A stretch of DNA of 64,000 nucleotides from Deinococcus aerius. Its GTDB lineage: Bacteria > Deinococcota > Deinococci > Deinococcales > Deinococcaceae. The notes below the pieces were generated by a model. That model saw nothing but the letters and a program-made list of their open reading frames with translations, did not search any database and had not been told where the DNA came from. How positions within the stretch are numbered: position 1 is the first letter of the stretch; every line of letters begins with the position of its first letter. The position numbers and the translations under genes are program-made. This document shows positions 38,601 through 46,710 of the stretch, one piece after another. Location of the stretch: positions 246,501 to 310,500 of the forward strand of contig NZ_BFAG01000002.1 of assembly GCF_002897375.1 (NCBI RefSeq), written 5' to 3'.

Positions 38601-38879
38601 GTGGCGGGCCGCCTCGTTGGCGCCCAGGCGGGCCTGTTCTCCGCCGCCCGTCACCTCCACGCCGTAGGGTTCGCCGCCGGGGGCGAGGGCGGGCCGGGGG
38701 GCACTGACCACGTCGTAGCCCTCGCGGGTGAGCAGTTGTCCGTTCAGGGCCAGCGCCGACTTGTCGGCCGGACTGAACTTGGGCCAACGCGTGTGGGCGT
38801 ACGGCAGCTCGCTGTTGAGGCCGAACAGCGCGAGGAATCCGGTCACGGCGGTCAGGGCGAAGCCTTTGGTTTGACGCAT
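32622..38879 (-). CDS. Giant N6-adenine methyltransferase / SNF2-type helicase fusion (DarB-like) carrying an intein
   Basis: 2,085 aa from ATG 38879. Residues ~100-330 are a Rossmann-type DNA methyltransferase with ALEPSCGNGAVL (SAM motif I) and FDLVVANPPYGPRG (motif IV, NPPY, ~211). After a long linker the helicase begins: NNYDVGLGKTFSLLGL (motif I, ~843), GHDEAH (motif II, ~1038), intein (1041-1406), C-terminal lobe with SLILGTDVLGQGFNLQHG (motif V, ~1700) and EEIRQRVGRGARQG (motif VI, ~1728). Removing the intein leaves a ~1,720-aa protein like the large methylase-helicase proteins of plasmids and phages such as P1 DarB, which protect incoming DNA or modify plasmid DNA. The AAA and VWA genes upstream are co-directional. 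Confidence 0.88.
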   Translation of the reverse strand: MRQTKGFALTAVTGFLALFGLNSELPYAHTRWPKFSPADKSALALNGQLLTREGYDVVSAPRPALAPGGEPYGVEVTGGGEQARLGANEAARHEILAPHPDLAVLRAYSGGGGLGESVDQFYTPSAVAALLWNLVTPFLKLGDEKRPVRALEPSCGNGAVLAHAPEGVLLTGVELDPVAGRAAAHLHPHASVHVMPLEQYTTRSSDPLFDLVVANPPYGPRGETRSLHEPDEVRSERYFMRQILRRVQFQTGLVSVLLPLSLLHGHRHRDWREELLTSALPLHAVLVPTGAFKAAGAGVTTVLLVLRRHDHGVREALSTLGGAQVTDTLLEFVADPVHRELVERFVDGSSLVITEGEEGAWTHRLRQLSGSFRLSQESTLRCGRFGNPLLEGEVDTRQVQRVHDQMQAAMSSAPVLFRTLIETVRERLGEDAARNAEAASHGADLHAIPEGTLSTDRRHAFRLGQWVVTDDIAAPVVAQAVQVAQALQAYLEARELGRPETPQRRRTALALDVQYRATHGGYDRQRFTRLIPRYSLFAVLLAHLGALGELNLPDDGTYALPITATGMEGIAQQLADLMALTEQTLMQYAGVSEPEAVAHLTGHYAFNGDIWVEPGLYYSGHAFLRAEQARAQAEHFGGHRRAALLKQADLFISRVRRANLSELALSPRDAVIPVAVLEEWVNAYLGSAADQKPLISVRRENGAVRFRLKGGAGQAGVRARSAFDQEKARALENYLNHKTEVEAVRGAGEMSREQYQAERATAIDAAQAYEDQTQAHFGNWLMQSPHVGVVEEAYTYARGAILRPEGTARPLHLPDWRGPEHHPYQVMDIRAMAATTGMVNNYDVGLGKTFSLLGLIAYLKTCGCASRPIIVVPAGLVSNWATNAALALPGWNIVTVGMSVRRDRQGNKVYKTKRDGTPMLDQGGKRIEAWKEDSPAVKREKIASLSAGQVDLVIMSRESFTGIGMLRETRQRLILEDPQYQRNLETQGSYEGMPKRGKHQELVRKLGVFGAMLARTKIAQEGELSFELLGCDFTGHDEAHCFPAGTLVDGKYIEAYRAGERVRAFNHVTGRIESARVLNLQVRRPHDLLRLTLEDGRQIITTGNHPFFTPAGYLDARQLTPGETLYVDKQCNAPLRSVPDADLALQGAAHPSEAWAAGLLRESVHPTASAPDEAETASPQDSAALRGMRRPVHPEQRAVLEAAHRKGDAVLLQQVLPHEAHGQNQPEIQGQCAGRQPCPDRRAQGADGGDAQEGRPAGSGGPDARNDEGAGSQAPDPRRQWTGSDGAASSPLGGTVATDGRGMDSGAPDQDGPEAAGLPTGLQGGFGASHPAPCRRVRRAVTQVAFPAGSGPKEGGDTVLTRLASLEILEPGDHGEYGGLCPGGLVYNIEVEGHHNYFAEGILVHNCNKNLFAPPTTFGETPRFLGGGGESQRALDALHKGRFVRERGGRTFAFTASWIKNSPLEVYSMLSMVTDALPGYGLPTGEALMEQYLRIEPDIVTGMDGSVEVKPCVKGFRRLRELKGIISGHVITRSYGDPLVVTRDGQPLKVPSAVAEEVMIDMSEEQAALYRSLRERARTADARAKGPNHPFAILWEMRKLTVDPALLGVRGRNPRFEKIAELALENRASGGKGIVFLSIGEKEGAFARLKALLVEAGYPEHEIAIVSSDTHKSSVARQDLEDDYNFGDLSLILGTDVLGQGFNLQHGTTLIVNADIPWNYEEIRQRVGRGARQGNTAQRVRNVYLLMRGSFDAITYTIMSGKKSWLSQLWLDVDELENTAAGFNGEEMALLLSDDPEQTRREIREKKKTLEDLTGRAALRRNLEVLARVLSVRERVQTVRERADARKNGWTANDHALLTQAREAYGRVRRELDLLGEFSFARLLNYVGELHWIGVLPVHVGLTFVHEGGRVEVTQVSAGAVTVVRETGESTVLNFRQVTGGAGYEASTHPGHYRESLSLGARPTISLPKNAAVHALDARRMSPVPRNPEGVISVSVRGDEVMLHASPDKYTLRSLLITGHVVMHYAVRTEGEHLTVTQVAVLSGDPRVVEGTGKQLVSERFRERLLAIVATALGADPIRDRAHAA
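34662..35759 (-). other. Intein inserted directly after the DEAH box
   Basis: 366 residues from Cys1 to Asn366. Block A is CFPAGTLVDGKYIEAYRAGE; block B is GRQIITTGNHPFFTPAG (Thr-x-x-His). Blocks F/G are VYNIEVEGHHNYF and GILVHN, followed by extein Cys+1 (CNKNLFAP). Both splicing halves are in the host frame and the host frame has no stop across the insert. Between them (~residues 90-340) the host frame is an Ala/Gly/Pro/Gln/Asp-rich stretch with no fold, because that DNA encodes an endonuclease in another frame (34706-35503). Splicing motifs look intact. Confidence 0.88.
34706..35503 (-). CDS. Vsr/EDxHD-type homing endonuclease nested out of frame inside the intein
   Basis: 265 aa, ATG 35503 with GGAG nine bases upstream, shifted one base from the host/intein frame and ending (TAG) 44 bp before the intein end. 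The N-terminus has two zinc-ribbon-like units: CGQC...CGSRC and CEEC...CSKSC. A helical linker (ARIDELKAQMAEMRRKAAQ) follows, then a PD-(D/E)xK fold: WVELWQLTGVEWIPEHPIKTG, VYKVDLAHPTLRLAVECDGPSH (catalytic Asp and Glu-x-Asp-Gly-x-x-His), QDRKKEAILSSLGWQVLRFSNREI. This is the Vsr-like/EDxHD endonuclease family known from some inteins and introns. It would cut intein-less alleles to spread the intein. Confidence 0.85.
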   Translation of the reverse strand: MSTSSATHPCGQCRTLISLSKEQRTRVRRGLPVFCGSRCIQLHRHRTKPKPRLPKIQRHCEECAVLFTLNNVQSWKLRTGKATQFFCSKSCRTKHTARTSLKFRASVQAANLARIDELKAQMAEMRRKAAQPEVVARMRETMKARGHKPRIRGGNGQGLTAPQAALWVELWQLTGVEWIPEHPIKTGLRQRGCPRVYKVDLAHPTLRLAVECDGPSHKSLSQQAQDRKKEAILSSLGWQVLRFSNREIMENTAACARAAWSTTLK

Positions 38880-38965
38880 GCGATCCCGTCCATGCCGGAT
38901 GGCCGTCAGGCCTCCGGCATGAGGGACCCCACGTCGCCCGGGCAAGTCCCCCCCGGTCCCAGAGG

Positions 38966-40558
38966 TCACGTCCGCAAACGGGCACGCAGGGTGGTGAGGG
39001 CAGCCTGGACCGTCCGGCTCACCTCGTCGAGCGTCATCACCGGATAGGCAGCACCGAAGAGGTCCAGGTAGCTTGAAGCGAACTGGACGCTCTCGCCGAT
39101 CAGGATGGGGACGACGGCGAGGGTCCGGCGATAGGGGCGCTGATCGTCCAGCAGCAGGCCGCAGGTCCTCACGTCGGCGGGCAGAAGTTCCCCGTCGGTG
39201 ATCACGATCAAGATCTCCTGCTCGTCCGGCCGGGCACACCCCTGGAGGGCGAGTTCGAGGCCCCGGGAGAGTTGCGTGCCGCCCCCCGCCTCCAGGCCGA
39301 CCAGACGTGCGGCCGCTTCCTGCCAGGGGAGGTCGGGCGGGACGATCTCGTGAGCGGAGGAGGTGAAGCCGATCACTTGCAGCCGGCTGCGGGCGAGGTG
39401 GGCGGCGCGGGCGAGCATGAAGGCCGCCTCGCGGGCCGCGCGCAGGCGTTCCCCGGACATGCTGGTTGACAGGTCGACGCACAGCCGCAGCAGAAAGGGA
39501 ACGGGACGATCTTCACCCACCCGGCGCCGGAAGGGACGCTCGGCGCCCTGCACGTGTCGGTCATAGCGGAAGCGTCCCCGCGAGCGGTGCGCTTCCTGCC
39601 GGGCGGGACGGCCGGGGGGTGCCAGTAGGGGCGCCAGACGCCGCGCGTAGCCCTCGGTGAGGAGCAGCAGGCGATCGGGGGCGGTCGCGACCGGTGCCGG
39701 GGGTGGCCCGGGAAGTTCCCCGGCGCCGGAAGTCCCCGGGCGGGAGATGTCTTCCGGAATCGGGTTCTCGCTCCCGGGTCCACCGCTTCCCGCTTCCGCC
39801 GTTTCCTCGTCCCCCCGCTTTCCTTTCCCGCGGACAGGCTGCTGGGGCTCCTCCGGCTGCACCCCACTCATCCCTCCGCCGTCCGCACCGAGACCCGGCT
39901 CGGCTTCCTCCCGCAGTTCCTCGGGCAGCACCTCGAGGATGGCCCGGGCAATCTCCATGACGTCATCCCGGTGGGCCTCCCAGGCCTCCTCGACCAGCGG
40001 GCGGACCTGCTCCCGCCACAGCCCCTCGAGTTCCAGAGGAACGGCAAAGGGGACGTCGGGACGGTCATGGGCCCAGCGCCAGACCAGGCAGGCCGTCTGC
40101 AGGTCCACCTGCGGGCGATGGTCTCCCAACCACAGGACGTCTCCCAGGAAGTCGAAGTCGGCGCACAGCTCCGGGAAGCGGCGCATCACGAGCCGTTCCA
40201 TACGCTCGTCTTCCAGCGCGTTCCACAGCCATCCGAGACGTTGTTCCTCAGGTTTGCGGCCACTGAAAACGACGTGGCCTCCCTCATGCGAGGCGATCGA
40301 GCGCAGCAGGGTGACGCGTCGCCCGTACTCGTCTCCGGGATCGAAGCGGACGCCCAGCGGTGGCACAGAAAGCAGGGCCGGGTCAAGCAGCAGGCGACGT
40401 TGCTCGGGGAGCACCCCGGCGGTGAAGGGCAGGCGACGGAACTCGGTGGTGAAGTCACGACGGCGACTGACCAGGCGGAAGAGTTCCTGAACGTAGGTCC
40501 GCCACGCGAGCTGCCGATGCCACTGCACGGCGGGAGCCTGCCTAGGAAGAGTGAGCAT
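38966..40558 (-). CDS. VWA-domain protein with N-terminal HEGGH metalloprotease-like motif
   Basis: 530 aa; ATG 40558 after GGAGGT. IASHEGGHVVFSG (His91, Glu92, His95) has the HExxH arrangement of zinc proteases, followed by a downstream EDERMERLV acidic helix. The middle (~215-290) is a Pro/Gly/Glu-rich linker. The C-terminus is a VWA domain with MIDAS DLSTS (Asp362, Ser364, Ser366), GGGTQLSRGLELA and VITDGELLPADVRT. VWA proteins of this type (CoxE/CobT-like) work with MoxR AAA ATPases; the AAA gene lies 29 bp upstream. The HEGGH motif suggests a peptidase or metal-insertion function. Plasmid role unknown. Confidence 0.82.
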   Translation of the reverse strand: MLTLPRQAPAVQWHRQLAWRTYVQELFRLVSRRRDFTTEFRRLPFTAGVLPEQRRLLLDPALLSVPPLGVRFDPGDEYGRRVTLLRSIASHEGGHVVFSGRKPEEQRLGWLWNALEDERMERLVMRRFPELCADFDFLGDVLWLGDHRPQVDLQTACLVWRWAHDRPDVPFAVPLELEGLWREQVRPLVEEAWEAHRDDVMEIARAILEVLPEELREEAEPGLGADGGGMSGVQPEEPQQPVRGKGKRGDEETAEAGSGGPGSENPIPEDISRPGTSGAGELPGPPPAPVATAPDRLLLLTEGYARRLAPLLAPPGRPARQEAHRSRGRFRYDRHVQGAERPFRRRVGEDRPVPFLLRLCVDLSTSMSGERLRAAREAAFMLARAAHLARSRLQVIGFTSSAHEIVPPDLPWQEAAARLVGLEAGGGTQLSRGLELALQGCARPDEQEILIVITDGELLPADVRTCGLLLDDQRPYRRTLAVVPILIGESVQFASSYLDLFGAAYPVMTLDEVSRTVQAALTTLRARLRT

Positions 40559-40587
40559 ACCTCCATGGGTCTCCGATCCGGGGAGGG

Positions 40588-42123
<1,536 letters not shown>

Positions 42124-42233
42124 GCGGCGGTGCCGCCCGCCCAAGCGGGCGAGGGCCTCTTCCTCCAATGGACCCGAAAGACGACCGTTTCCACGGGCAG
42201 GCGGGAGAGGCACGTGCCTCTCCCCCACCGCGT

Positions 42234-42938
42234 TCAGGCATCCGCGTCGATCACTGGGAGCCGGGCCTTGTCCGCGACGGCGCGGCTCTGGCGATTCACG
42301 CTGCCGTCCCTGTTGCGGATCACGCTCAGGTTACTGATCGGCACCCGCAGGATGTAGGCGGGGGTGAACTCCAGGGCCGGAGCACCGCTCAGGAGGGGCC
42401 TGACCTCGTAGCTCGTGCGTTTGAGGCGTCGTTTCACGGTCCCGGGCACGTTGGCCTCGGCCGCGTACCAGTGGTACCCCGCGCACGGCTCGTGAGCGGA
42501 GTGACCGTGCCCACAAGGGCAGAAAAAGCCCGAGGTGAAGGAAGCTAACGGCAGGCTGTTGGTCACCCGGCCCCGGGGGTGAATCAGGATCAGGGTGCTC
42601 TCCCGGGTCAGCCGGCTGAAGTCTCCGGTACGCGGGATTTTCCGGCTCACGCCGAGCGCCTTGGCTTCCTCCACGAAATCGGCGGCGCAGGGGTAGTGCG
42701 ATTCGCCGATGACGTCCACGACGTGCCAGGTTCCCTGACGCTCGATGAACGTCACTCCCTGGCTGCTCAACCCGAGTTGCCCCGGATTGACCGGAATCGG
42801 CAGGTCGATCAGGAAATGATCGATGGGTACACCGTGCGGGCTGAACCCGCATTCCGCGTAGATGTGGCCTTCCTGCCGCCCGGGGCCACACTCCCGTGGG
42901 CCACCCAGGGCGGGAATCAAGTCGAGCAGGGTCGTCAC
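42234..42938 (-). CDS. Plasmid hypothetical protein with a Cys/His cluster
   Basis: 234 aa from GTG 42938, overlapping the ParB-like gene stop (GTGA). FFCPCGHGHSAHEPCAGYHW has three Cys and four His close together, a possible zinc site. The N-terminal half (QEGHIYAECGFSPHGVPIDHFLIDLPIPVNPGQLGL) and the basic middle (VKRRLKRTSYEVRPLL) suggest a nucleic-acid-binding or capping protein, as seen beside plasmid methylases. Family not identified. Confidence 0.6.
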   Translation of the reverse strand: MTTLLDLIPALGGPRECGPGRQEGHIYAECGFSPHGVPIDHFLIDLPIPVNPGQLGLSSQGVTFIERQGTWHVVDVIGESHYPCAADFVEEAKALGVSRKIPRTGDFSRLTRESTLILIHPRGRVTNSLPLASFTSGFFCPCGHGHSAHEPCAGYHWYAAEANVPGTVKRRLKRTSYEVRPLLSGAPALEFTPAYILRVPISNLSVIRNRDGSVNRQSRAVADKARLPVIDADA

Positions 42939-43825
42939 GGCAACCTCTCCGAGGGGCGCAGGCCGAGATTTACACGGCCAGGGCGATGAGTCACGGTGAG
43001 ACGCGGGGATGCTGGTGGCTCCGCCGGGGTGGACGATGGTTCGTTCAATCCGGGCACCCCTCTCGCCAGCGCCCGGACCAGCGCGGGAAGTTCAACGCCA
43101 CCCAGCGCCGCCAACCGCCTGACCTCCTGCACCAATTCGGTCAGGGGGTCGCGGGGCACTGCCAGCAGAGGCTCAGGGCCGAAGAGCGTATCGAGACTCT
43201 CTTCAAAATCCCTGGCGCGGGCGGTCTGACTCTCCTTCAAGTCGGCCGCGGTGAACTTCTCCCCCGCATCTAACCGGCGTTCGGCCGCCCGGATCGCCTG
43301 CTCGCGGTACTCGGGCGCAAGGTTCGCCATGCGTTCCGCCACACCTTCCGCGATGCTGACGCCGATGTGCGCGAGCAGGTCTTCGGGGAGGGTGAGCAGC
43401 CTCAGGCGTTTGCGGATGGTCTGGACGCTGATCCGAACGTGGGCCGCGAGTTCCTTCACGTCGCCGAACTGACCCTCCTCCAGAGCGATCTGCCAGTTGC
43501 GGGCCTCGTCGAGCGGGTGACTGGAGCGAGCAGCGTTCAGGATCGCGCTCGCGGCGGCGATCTGCCCGCGAGTTCCGTCGGTGATGAGGGCCGGCACCTG
43601 CTCGATGCCGTAGTTGAGCGCACTGCGTACCCGGCGTTTGCCGTCGACGATCCGGTAAGGCCGCTCGGAGTGGCCGCTGAGTTTGAGCAGCACGCTCTGC
43701 ATCACGCCCAGCCGCTCGATACCGGGGTTCACCTCCTGGGTGTCAGGTTCCTCGATCAGGCGGACAGGCACCATCTGAATCTCGGTGTGAAGCGGTGCGC
43801 TGAAGAGGTGTCCGGACAGGGTCAT
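42935..43825 (-). CDS. ParB/Noc-like DNA-binding protein
   Basis: 296 aa; ATG 43825 with AAGGAGG five bases upstream. The N-terminus (VPVRLIEEPDTQEVNPGIERLGVMQSVLL...YRIVDGKRRVRSALNYGIEQVPALI) is a divergent ParB/Srx nuclease-like CTPase fold: GERR of ParB is replaced by DGKRR. FGDVKELAAHVRISVQTIRKRLRLLTLPEDLL is the HTH domain with ParB-type second helix. The C-terminus is Pro/Arg-rich. A second, more typical ParB lies 130 bp upstream. This one may be a transcriptional regulator of the following methylase/AAA genes or a second centromere factor. Confidence 0.8.
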   Translation of the reverse strand: MTLSGHLFSAPLHTEIQMVPVRLIEEPDTQEVNPGIERLGVMQSVLLKLSGHSERPYRIVDGKRRVRSALNYGIEQVPALITDGTRGQIAAASAILNAARSSHPLDEARNWQIALEEGQFGDVKELAAHVRISVQTIRKRLRLLTLPEDLLAHIGVSIAEGVAERMANLAPEYREQAIRAAERRLDAGEKFTAADLKESQTARARDFEESLDTLFGPEPLLAVPRDPLTELVQEVRRLAALGGVELPALVRALARGVPGLNEPSSTPAEPPASPRLTVTHRPGRVNLGLRPSERLP

Positions 43826-43876
43826 CACGACCTCCTTACGGAGGAAGTGCCCCGGCGCCAGCCGGGGAGGGACTCC

Positions 43877-43950
43877 GAATAACGTTATTCAGACGCGACA
43901 GGGCAAGCGGCCACCTCCGGGAAGAGGCGGCCGCTGGAATAATGTTATTC
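43877..43950. repeat. Two parS-like palindromes between the ParB genes
   Basis: GAATAACGTTATTC (43877-43890) is a perfect 14-bp palindrome and GAATAATGTTATTC (43937-43950) differs at one base. A third relative, GAATAACGTAATTC inside CTGA...TCAG, lies upstream of parA at 45689-45702. Three copies flanking parA-parB suggest the centromere or ParB operator of this replicon. Confidence 0.7.
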
Positions 43951-43954
43951 AGCC

Positions 43955-44872
43955 TCAGTCGCTCAGGAGTTCGTGCAGTCGGCGAATCAGCCGCTCAGCT
44001 TCCGCGCGCTGCTTCTGCGGGAGCTTCCCCAACCGCCTGGGGGAAATCTTTCGGCGCAGGCTCAGGAGCTGCGCGTCGGCGTCTCCGCGGGCGGTGGGTT
44101 TGAGCTGGGCCACGACGTCCGTGAGCGAGGCATGGCTGTGTTCTTCTTCCAGAGTCCGTTTCAGGAGGGCCTCGTGATGCTCCTGCGGAGCGCGGGCGAT
44201 CAGCAGCGCCTTGGTGTATTCGAGTGCTCCCGTCTGCACGGCCTCGACCAGGGTCTCCGGCAACCGCAGGGCGGGGAGCCCGTTGGTGACGAAGGATGGC
44301 CATTTCTCACGACCGAGCTGGGTGAAGAGGTGTTCGAGCTGGGCGACCTGCTCAGGGTGACTCCCCGGCTGGCGGCGCAGCTCCTTGAGGCGCCGTATCG
44401 CCTCCTCGGGTGTGATCTCGAACAGGGCCGCGACCAGGCGCAACTTGTAGCTCACCTCGTCGTAACGGTTGAGGTCCTCGCGTTGCAGGTTCTCGACGGC
44501 AGCCAGGAGTTCGACCTGCGAGTCGGTCAGGGTGCGGACCCGGACGGGAACACTCGGGAGTCCAGCGAGCCGGGCGGCACGCCAGCGGCGCTCTCCGTAC
44601 ACGATCTCGAAGTGCCCACCCTCCAGCGGCCGCACCATCAGCGGCTGGAGGACGCCCTCCTGGCGGAGGCTCTCGGCGAGCGCCTTCAGGCTCTCTTCAT
44701 TGAAGAACCGCCGGGGCTGCCGGGAGTTGGGCTGCAGGGCATCTATGGGGAGCTGCTGAACCTCTCCCACTTCGCCATCCTGGGCTGGGACCGCCCCGGA
44801 AAATTCGAGTGACCGGCTGAGCAGTGCCCCCATACTTGGAGCCTTGGGCTTTTTGAAGGCGTTTCTGGTCAT
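43955..44872 (-). CDS. parB: Chromosome/plasmid partitioning protein ParB
   Basis: 305 aa; ATG 44872 overlaps the parA stop (ATGA). LPIDALQPNSRQPRRFFNEESLKALAESLRQEGVLQPLMVRPL opens the ParB domain, and YGERRWRAARLAGLPSVPV is the CTP/clamp motif. LLAAVENLQREDLNRYDEVSYKLRL and the following helices form the HTH. The C-terminal region is basic and helical (LLSLRRKISPRRLGKLPQKQRAEAERLIRRL). It binds the centromere and stimulates ParA. Palindromes directly downstream (43937, 43877) and upstream of parA are candidate parS sites. Confidence 0.9.
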   Translation of the reverse strand: MTRNAFKKPKAPSMGALLSRSLEFSGAVPAQDGEVGEVQQLPIDALQPNSRQPRRFFNEESLKALAESLRQEGVLQPLMVRPLEGGHFEIVYGERRWRAARLAGLPSVPVRVRTLTDSQVELLAAVENLQREDLNRYDEVSYKLRLVAALFEITPEEAIRRLKELRRQPGSHPEQVAQLEHLFTQLGREKWPSFVTNGLPALRLPETLVEAVQTGALEYTKALLIARAPQEHHEALLKRTLEEEHSHASLTDVVAQLKPTARGDADAQLLSLRRKISPRRLGKLPQKQRAEAERLIRRLHELLSD

Positions 44873-45648
44873 GCGCCGCTCCCCAGCGCCTGCTTGATCT
44901 CCTGCCAGATCTCGTGGAACTGCGAGAGTTCGGCGGGAGCCTGTCCGAAGACCTTCTCGTAGGCGCTGAGCGACTTCACGACCGTATTCAGGCGCGGATG
45001 GGCGTTCAGCGCCTCGTTCGCCTCGTGGGCCATGCCCTTCCGGGAGTCGAACCGGTTGAGGATAATCGCGTAGTTGAAGTTGTCCAGTGCCGCTTCGAGG
45101 TCGGCCAGGAGTTCGAGCGTCGTGGCGAGGCGGTCGACATCCATACCGGTGGGCAGCACGGGCACCAGCACCACGTCGGCCACCGTGGCGGCACTCTTGA
45201 GGATCTCGCGGTTGTTGGGTGGCGTGTCGATCAGAACGGTCACGCCCGTCTTGGCCAGCTCGCGTGCTTGACGCATCAGCGTGTTGCGCTCGGCAGGAAT
45301 GACCTTGAAGGGGAGGGTCAGCCCCTCGGCAGCCGCATGCTGTTGCCAGCGAAAGGCGCTCACCTCCTCGTCGGCGTCCAGAACCACCACCTGGTCACGC
45401 TCCTGCGCGATCGCAGCCGCGAGGTGCATGGTCAATGTGGTTTTGCCCACGCCCCCCTTCAAACTGACCACCGCGATGATGCGGGGGGCGTCGGCGTCAG
45501 GTGGCTCGACGGCTGCACCAGGGACGATGGTCGCGACGGCCTCACCGTGCTTGGTCACGACCAGCGGCTGCCCGGTTGTTCCCACCTGACGCAACATCTC
45601 CGGGAGCTCCTCGCGCAACGCCCGGATCCCGACGGTTTTGGGTGCCAT
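44869..45648 (-). CDS. parA: ParA partition ATPase with an N-terminal Phd/YefM antitoxin-like domain
   Basis: 259 aa; ATG 45648, leaderless. Residues 5-44 read VGIRALREELPEMLRQVGTTG then QPLVVTKHGEAVATIVP, the Phd/YefM antitoxin DNA-binding fold. A short linker leads to the ParA ATPase: VVSLKGGVGKTTLTMHLA (deviant Walker A, Lys64 and Lys69), VVVLDADEEVSAF (Walker A') and VLIDTPPNN (Walker B). So DNA binding of ParA at its own promoter would use an antitoxin-type head instead of the usual HTH. No Doc/YoeB toxin is encoded beside it. GTGTACAC in its promoter is a likely operator. Confidence 0.9.
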   Translation of the reverse strand: MAPKTVGIRALREELPEMLRQVGTTGQPLVVTKHGEAVATIVPGAAVEPPDADAPRIIAVVSLKGGVGKTTLTMHLAAAIAQERDQVVVLDADEEVSAFRWQQHAAAEGLTLPFKVIPAERNTLMRQARELAKTGVTVLIDTPPNNREILKSAATVADVVLVPVLPTGMDVDRLATTLELLADLEAALDNFNYAIILNRFDSRKGMAHEANEALNAHPRLNTVVKSLSAYEKVFGQAPAELSQFHEIWQEIKQALGSGA

Positions 45649-45654
45649 AGCAGG

Positions 45655-45706
45655 AGTTTACACGTGTGTACACATCGAGGCAAGCCCTGAATAACGTAAT
45701 TCAGGG
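45655..45706 (-). promoter_or_regulatory. parA promoter with GTGTACAC operator and parS-like site
   Basis: Leftward: TTGCCT (45683-45678), a 17-bp spacer and TAAACT (45660-45655), with the ATG six bases later. The spacer holds the palindrome GTGTACAC (45666-45673), extended as ACACGTGTGTACAC, a plausible site for the Phd-like head of ParA. CTGAATAACGTAATTCAG (45687-45704), a near-palindrome of the parS-like family, lies just upstream of the -35. Confidence 0.65.
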
Positions 45707-45827
45707 AATGAGCCTCCCTCCGTCCCGTGAGGGAGCTGTCCCGGCGGGAATGAACCCGGCCATCCAGGAGCAAAGGAGTTCGAATGCCTTGCGGGCGCGA
45801 GGCCATCTTCCGGCAGCCGCTGGCCCG

Positions 45828-46667
45828 TCAGACAGGTCCTGGTCCCGCCTCACTGGCTGTGGGTTGCGTCAGTCGCACCCACCCCTCCTCGATCAAGGCT
45901 GCAAAGTCACGGGCAGACGTGTCCCAGCGCACCCACTGGTTGGGATAGAAAAAACGCTGCTCGTGCCGCAGCGCTTCCCCCTGTCCCTCGAAGCGCCACA
46001 TGATCGCCACGCCACTGGGACTGGTCCGCTGCCAGGGAGCGCAGAGCCCTCCGGCATCCACCTCCACGAAGAGCAGCGTGTGCGTGTCCATCTCCAGGTG
46101 CAACATGGCCTCACCGCTGCACGCAATGCCGGATGGATTGTAGGAAACGGCCTTGCGCCCGGACAGCGCGGGCCGCCCCAGGTGTTTCGCCAGTCGCTTC
46201 AGGTAACGCCGCGCGTCCTGTTCAAAGGCTTTTTTTGCAGGTTCGTTGTAGCTGATGGTGCCGCGGGCGTCCGCATAGGTTCCGAGGAGCACTTCGCCCT
46301 GCTCACTCTGCCAGGCCCGGTGGACGAAGTGCTCGGCACGCCGACGCCAGCGTCCCTCATCTCCCTTGAGAAACAGTGGGGCAGGGGAGAGGCACTTCAG
46401 GAAGTTGGCGCTGACCTGACAGGGTTCTGGGTTCCGCGTCTCGCTGACAGGCCCCATCAACAGCAGGTCTTGCCCGTAGCAGAGGCCTGGGTCGAGTGGG
46501 GACAGGGGCACAACGAAGGCACAGGTCATGCCTTGGATGGTCACAGCCAGGTAAGCCTCCCTGGATCCGACCTCCACCAGAGTGATCTCACTGCCCGGCT
46601 TTTTGCGCTGCTCGAAGTACTGCGTCAGTGCTTCCTGTACACGACCCTGGGTACAGAGGGTAACCAT
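45828..46667 (-). CDS. Plasmid hypothetical protein, 279 aa
   Basis: From ATG 46667. Mixed alpha/beta, no signal peptide. Short motifs: MVTLCTQGRVQEALTQYFEQRKK; SPLDPGLCYGQDLLLMGPVSETR; RAWQSEQGEVLLGTYADARGTISYNE; RRYLKRLAKHLGRPALSGRK. Six to seven Trp and a Cys-containing GIACSGEAMLHLEMD. No known family. It lies upstream of parA in the same direction, with 180 bp between. Confidence 0.6.
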   Translation of the reverse strand: MVTLCTQGRVQEALTQYFEQRKKPGSEITLVEVGSREAYLAVTIQGMTCAFVVPLSPLDPGLCYGQDLLLMGPVSETRNPEPCQVSANFLKCLSPAPLFLKGDEGRWRRRAEHFVHRAWQSEQGEVLLGTYADARGTISYNEPAKKAFEQDARRYLKRLAKHLGRPALSGRKAVSYNPSGIACSGEAMLHLEMDTHTLLFVEVDAGGLCAPWQRTSPSGVAIMWRFEGQGEALRHEQRFFYPNQWVRWDTSARDFAALIEEGWVRLTQPTASEAGPGPV

Positions 46668-46710
46668 GCCGCCTGTTGCCCCCCGCCTGGGCGGGGGAGG
46701 GCCAACGGCA

